NCBI RefSeq assembly: GCF_003086295.3
Contig: NC_092052.1
Span: forward strand, 13,174,346 to 13,238,345
Origin: Arachis hypogaea
Lineage: Eukaryota > Streptophyta > Magnoliopsida > Fabales > Fabaceae
DNA: 64,000 nucleotides
Reading direction: 5' to 3'
In this document: positions 61,140-64,000 of the stretch, in pieces
How the letters are laid out: every line of letters starts with the position of its first letter
How positions within the stretch are numbered: position 1 is the stretch's first letter
Translations under genes and position numbers: made by a program
Notes under the pieces: model-generated
Told to the model about the DNA's origin: nothing
Database searches by the model: none
Seen by the model: only the letters and a program-made list of their open reading frames with translations

Positions 61140-63919
61140 TGTAACACCCTACCACACTAAGCTTTACGCTTAAGTCGTAAAACGAATGTGGTGTGGTATT
61201 ACGACCTCTAAAATAAAATGAGTACATATAATAGCAGAAGAATTATAATATGCTAGGAGCCTTGAAGAAAAGGGGAAAATAAAAATCGCACAATAAAGGC
61301 GCAACGCTCAAGGAACGAGTTAACTTACGTGCTAAGAAAACCATAACTATCAAACATAAGCTAACAGAAGTGGGAATAGAGTGCCAAAGATACAAAATAT
61401 CAAGCTCCTAACTCAGCCTGCGAAGTCAAGACTGGCCGGAGAATATTTACACATATATATACATACATATCCAATACCCAAAAGTACATATACACAATCC
61501 TGCCTCTCCATAAACCTCTAAGAGGATCAAAAAGAATAAGTCATGCGGAGAGAAAACTAAGTACATATATATACATCACAGCATAACAAAATATCCCAGT
61601 AACTACTCCGCTTCAAGAGTCCAGACGCCTAACGAGATGCCTCTCGACCTGCATCTGAAAAATAACAACATAGTATGGAATGAGAACCGGAGGTTCTCAG
61701 TATGGTAAAGGTGCCACACACATAATATATAAGGTCCTGGGAATACCAGAGGCAATCCTAGAACACCGACACTCAGATTATAGAGCTTAAAGTATTAAAT
61801 AGAAGCCATAAAGGGTGGTTCTCTAAAAATATTTAATCCTAACTTAACTTAACCTTAAATCTAAATCCCATACTGCCATTCCTCCATACCTCCAACTCCA
61901 TCATGCATTTTCACAGACAACTAAACAGACAAAGGCAAACACAAGAAGGTTACAAGTACTGCAGATAACAAATATACATTTAGCATGGCAAATACAGATA
62001 GGCACACCCAATTAGAGCACAAGCAAGTAATTCAAGTAATATGCATATGATGCATGCCTGTCCTATGGCTGATGAGACTCATCTGTCGGTTATCCAGCCA
62101 ACCCAACAAGTCTGAATTGTACTTAGACTGTCCCCCGACGTGCATCTCCAAGAGTCTATGCATAATTTTTTCTCAAATAATCAATAATACTCAATGGGGG
62201 TAACATTCCCGGGAATTTATATAGTGCCCGGTCACACACTTACGTCGTAGGGTCAACAGAGTATCGAGTTTTCAACCTGGTACACGTGGTGGCAAGCCAC
62301 GGCACTTAATCCAGGGAATCTCGTATCTCAGATTATTCAAATTCATAAGCCATATAAGTAATTCAATTATAATTCATCAATATCAACATCATTCTCAATC
62401 GCATTTCATTCATCATCATACATCAATCATATTCAATCCTTATCCTTCATTATCACACCTCCCATTCCGTCCATCAATAGTTCCAATTCAAAACATAAGT
62501 CATTCTTTTCTAAATGAATCAAACTTAAAACATGCTCATTTTCTTAATAACTCAAAATCAAACCATATAACCTTTGAATCTAAATCTTTCTAAATAATCA
62601 TATAACAAAATCTCTAATCTCTAATTTTTATAAAATTTCGGCAGCATCTCCTCTAAAACTCGGACTTTGCCACCCTGTTCGGGTCCAAACCTGTATTCTT
62701 TTCAATTCAACATTTCCTTCCTCATTATCATAACAATCTCCACAAAAAATCTACCTCAGATCAACAATTAAACTCATACAATATTCAAATCCAACAACCA
62801 AAATTCAACTAAGAGTCATAGTTCACAAATCCTAGGCTTTTAACACAAAATACCTCAAATCAATAATTCATCGAATCGTTAATTAATCAACAAGCACCAA
62901 ACCAACCATGTTCATCAACAATAACATTCAACTATAATTCTCTCCAAATTAACATAACAACATTCACCATCCAAAATTAATAACTAATTATCCAATAAAC
63001 TTCAACCAATTATATTCATCGACAAATTACTAAATATTAAATATACACCTGCATTCCAACTTATCCTATGGTCATCTAGCCTAAGTTTTCACAGAACATT
63101 ATATATTAAATGCAAGAAACCTAAACCATACCTTAGCCGATTTCCACGTAACGACCAAAGCTATTTATTCAAAACCAAGACAACCCCTCAAAACTCAACT
63201 AATCCGCTTCCTCCAAGTTCCAGTATTCACAATTTCAAGCTCCAATTATTTATTTTCAACCTAATACACATTTCTAATACATATATACCCAATTTAATAC
63301 TCAAAGCTCAAATTTAATGAAAATAAAATAGAATTATCGTATCCTCACCTTACCCAAGCTTCACATAAGCAAGAGTGAACGTTTCTCTCAAGCTAATTGG
63401 ATCCTAAAACATCAGAAATCAAAGAAATTCAATATTCCCACTTAAAATTCGAAAATTGGGGGAAAAGAGGGCTGAGAGTGATTAAACAAGTTACCAGTGA
63501 AATTGTTCCAGTAGAAATGTAGAGCTCGACGCGGTGGACGCGTGGCCGCAAACGGTGCGGCGATTGGAGCTCGGACGGAGAAGTTACGGGGATCGGAAAT
63601 TAACGTGAGGGTTACGGGAATGTTTCTCGTTTCTCTTCTCCCCGGAAGCTGAAAGCTTCGTTGCTGCAGTAATGAGGGAGAAGACAAAGCTGGGTTCATT
63701 TAATAGGGCTGGTCCGGTTGAACCGACAGCCCAGTTCGGGTCCGGTTCAACTGGTTCGGTACTTTCGGTCCAATCTTGGACCGTTTTCTTCAAAATTAGT
63801 GTCAAAATTCTCGTTTCGATGAGCTCTACCCTAATTTAATATAATATTCACATTTCTAATCCTCCTTATTAAAAATTAATTTATTGACTAATTATCTACT
63901 AATTTAATCGGGGTTTACA
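61140..63919 (-). repeat. 5' LTR of the chromovirus (2,780 bp)
   Basis: Plus-strand ends TGTAACACCC and GGGTTTACA. Carries the element promoter; I did not fix a TATA box. Confidence 0.95.
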
Positions 63920-64000
63920 CCATCCAACCTTTATCCCCTTTCTTGTTTCTCATGGAGTGGATGACCTTTTGAGTCATGATGATGTTATCCGAGCGATGTC
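63920..64000 (-). pseudogene. LINE reverse transcriptase, upstream continuation at window edge
   Basis: The minus strand encodes NIIMTQKVIHSMRNKKGDKG, the RT segment that comes directly before the piece ending at 53612. The two were separated by the chromovirus insertion. The LINE continues past the window. Confidence 0.85.

Larger units (their letters stand above)
53613..63919 (-). mobile_element. Ty3/Gypsy chromovirus (Tekay/Del type), complete, 10,307 bp
   Basis: LTRs of equal length (2,780 bp) at 53613-56392 (3') and 61140-63919 (5'). Target duplication CCATC (53608-53612, 63920-63924), PBS for tRNA-Met, purine tract, and one long gag-pol frame with only two stops. I count about 34 LTR differences (about 1.2%), so the insertion is recent. 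Long LTRs and a C-terminal chromodomain place it in Tekay/Del. Confidence 0.97.

Overview
This is plant nuclear DNA, dominated by transposable elements, with two host genes. Spliced plant genes, AT-rich intergenic DNA and several legume-type transposon families point to a legume. The LTR starting at 38414 (first bases TGATGAGCGGATA) resembles, from memory, the abundant FIDEL Athila-type repeat of peanut, so Arachis is my best guess. That is recognition, not a database result.

Layout: (1) 1-2974, minus-strand Ty1/Copia element cut by the window edge (gag, PBS, 1.3 kb LTR). (2) 3312-3919, a long foldback. (3) 4317-6781, a non-autonomous Mutator-like element with a perfect 9-bp target duplication. 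(4) 7418-17063, a full-length Ty3/Gypsy element of Tat type: paired 512-bp LTRs, 5-bp target duplication, decayed gag-pol with two RNase H domains, a 41-bp tandem array downstream of pol, and an antisense three-exon gene whose spliced frame is still open. (5) 18037-18215, a tRNA-derived SINE. (6) 18410-20643, a two-exon LOB-domain transcription factor gene (minus strand) with a transposon-like sequence in its intron. (7) 23994-29828, a second, internally deleted Tat-type element (minus) in which a gag remnant is followed directly by an integrase tail. It contains a hAT element holding two small MITEs, and its 5' LTR is split by a Mutator-type element. (8) 33979-38413, a CACTA element with a broken TNP2-type transposase. 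(9) 38414-41776, a truncated Athila/FIDEL-like LTR plus gag. (10) 43894-46225, the Rubisco activase gene (plus strand), seven coding exons, with a G-box in its promoter. (11) 47900-49010, a small deleted Copia-like element. (12) 50290-64000, a minus-strand LINE cut by two small DNA transposons and by a complete, young Tekay/Del-type chromovirus (53613-63919; 2,780-bp LTRs, target duplication CCATC).

The host genes are ordinary in function: a chloroplast chaperone that reactivates Rubisco, and a plant transcription factor. Most of the interest lies in the nesting order of the transposons, the antisense spliced gene in the Tat element, and splice features of the activase gene (a GC-AG intron, and a last intron whose retention would create a short isoform). 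I found no convincing previously undescribed system. The antisense gene in the Tat element is the closest candidate for an under-described one, although antisense genes are known in this lineage.
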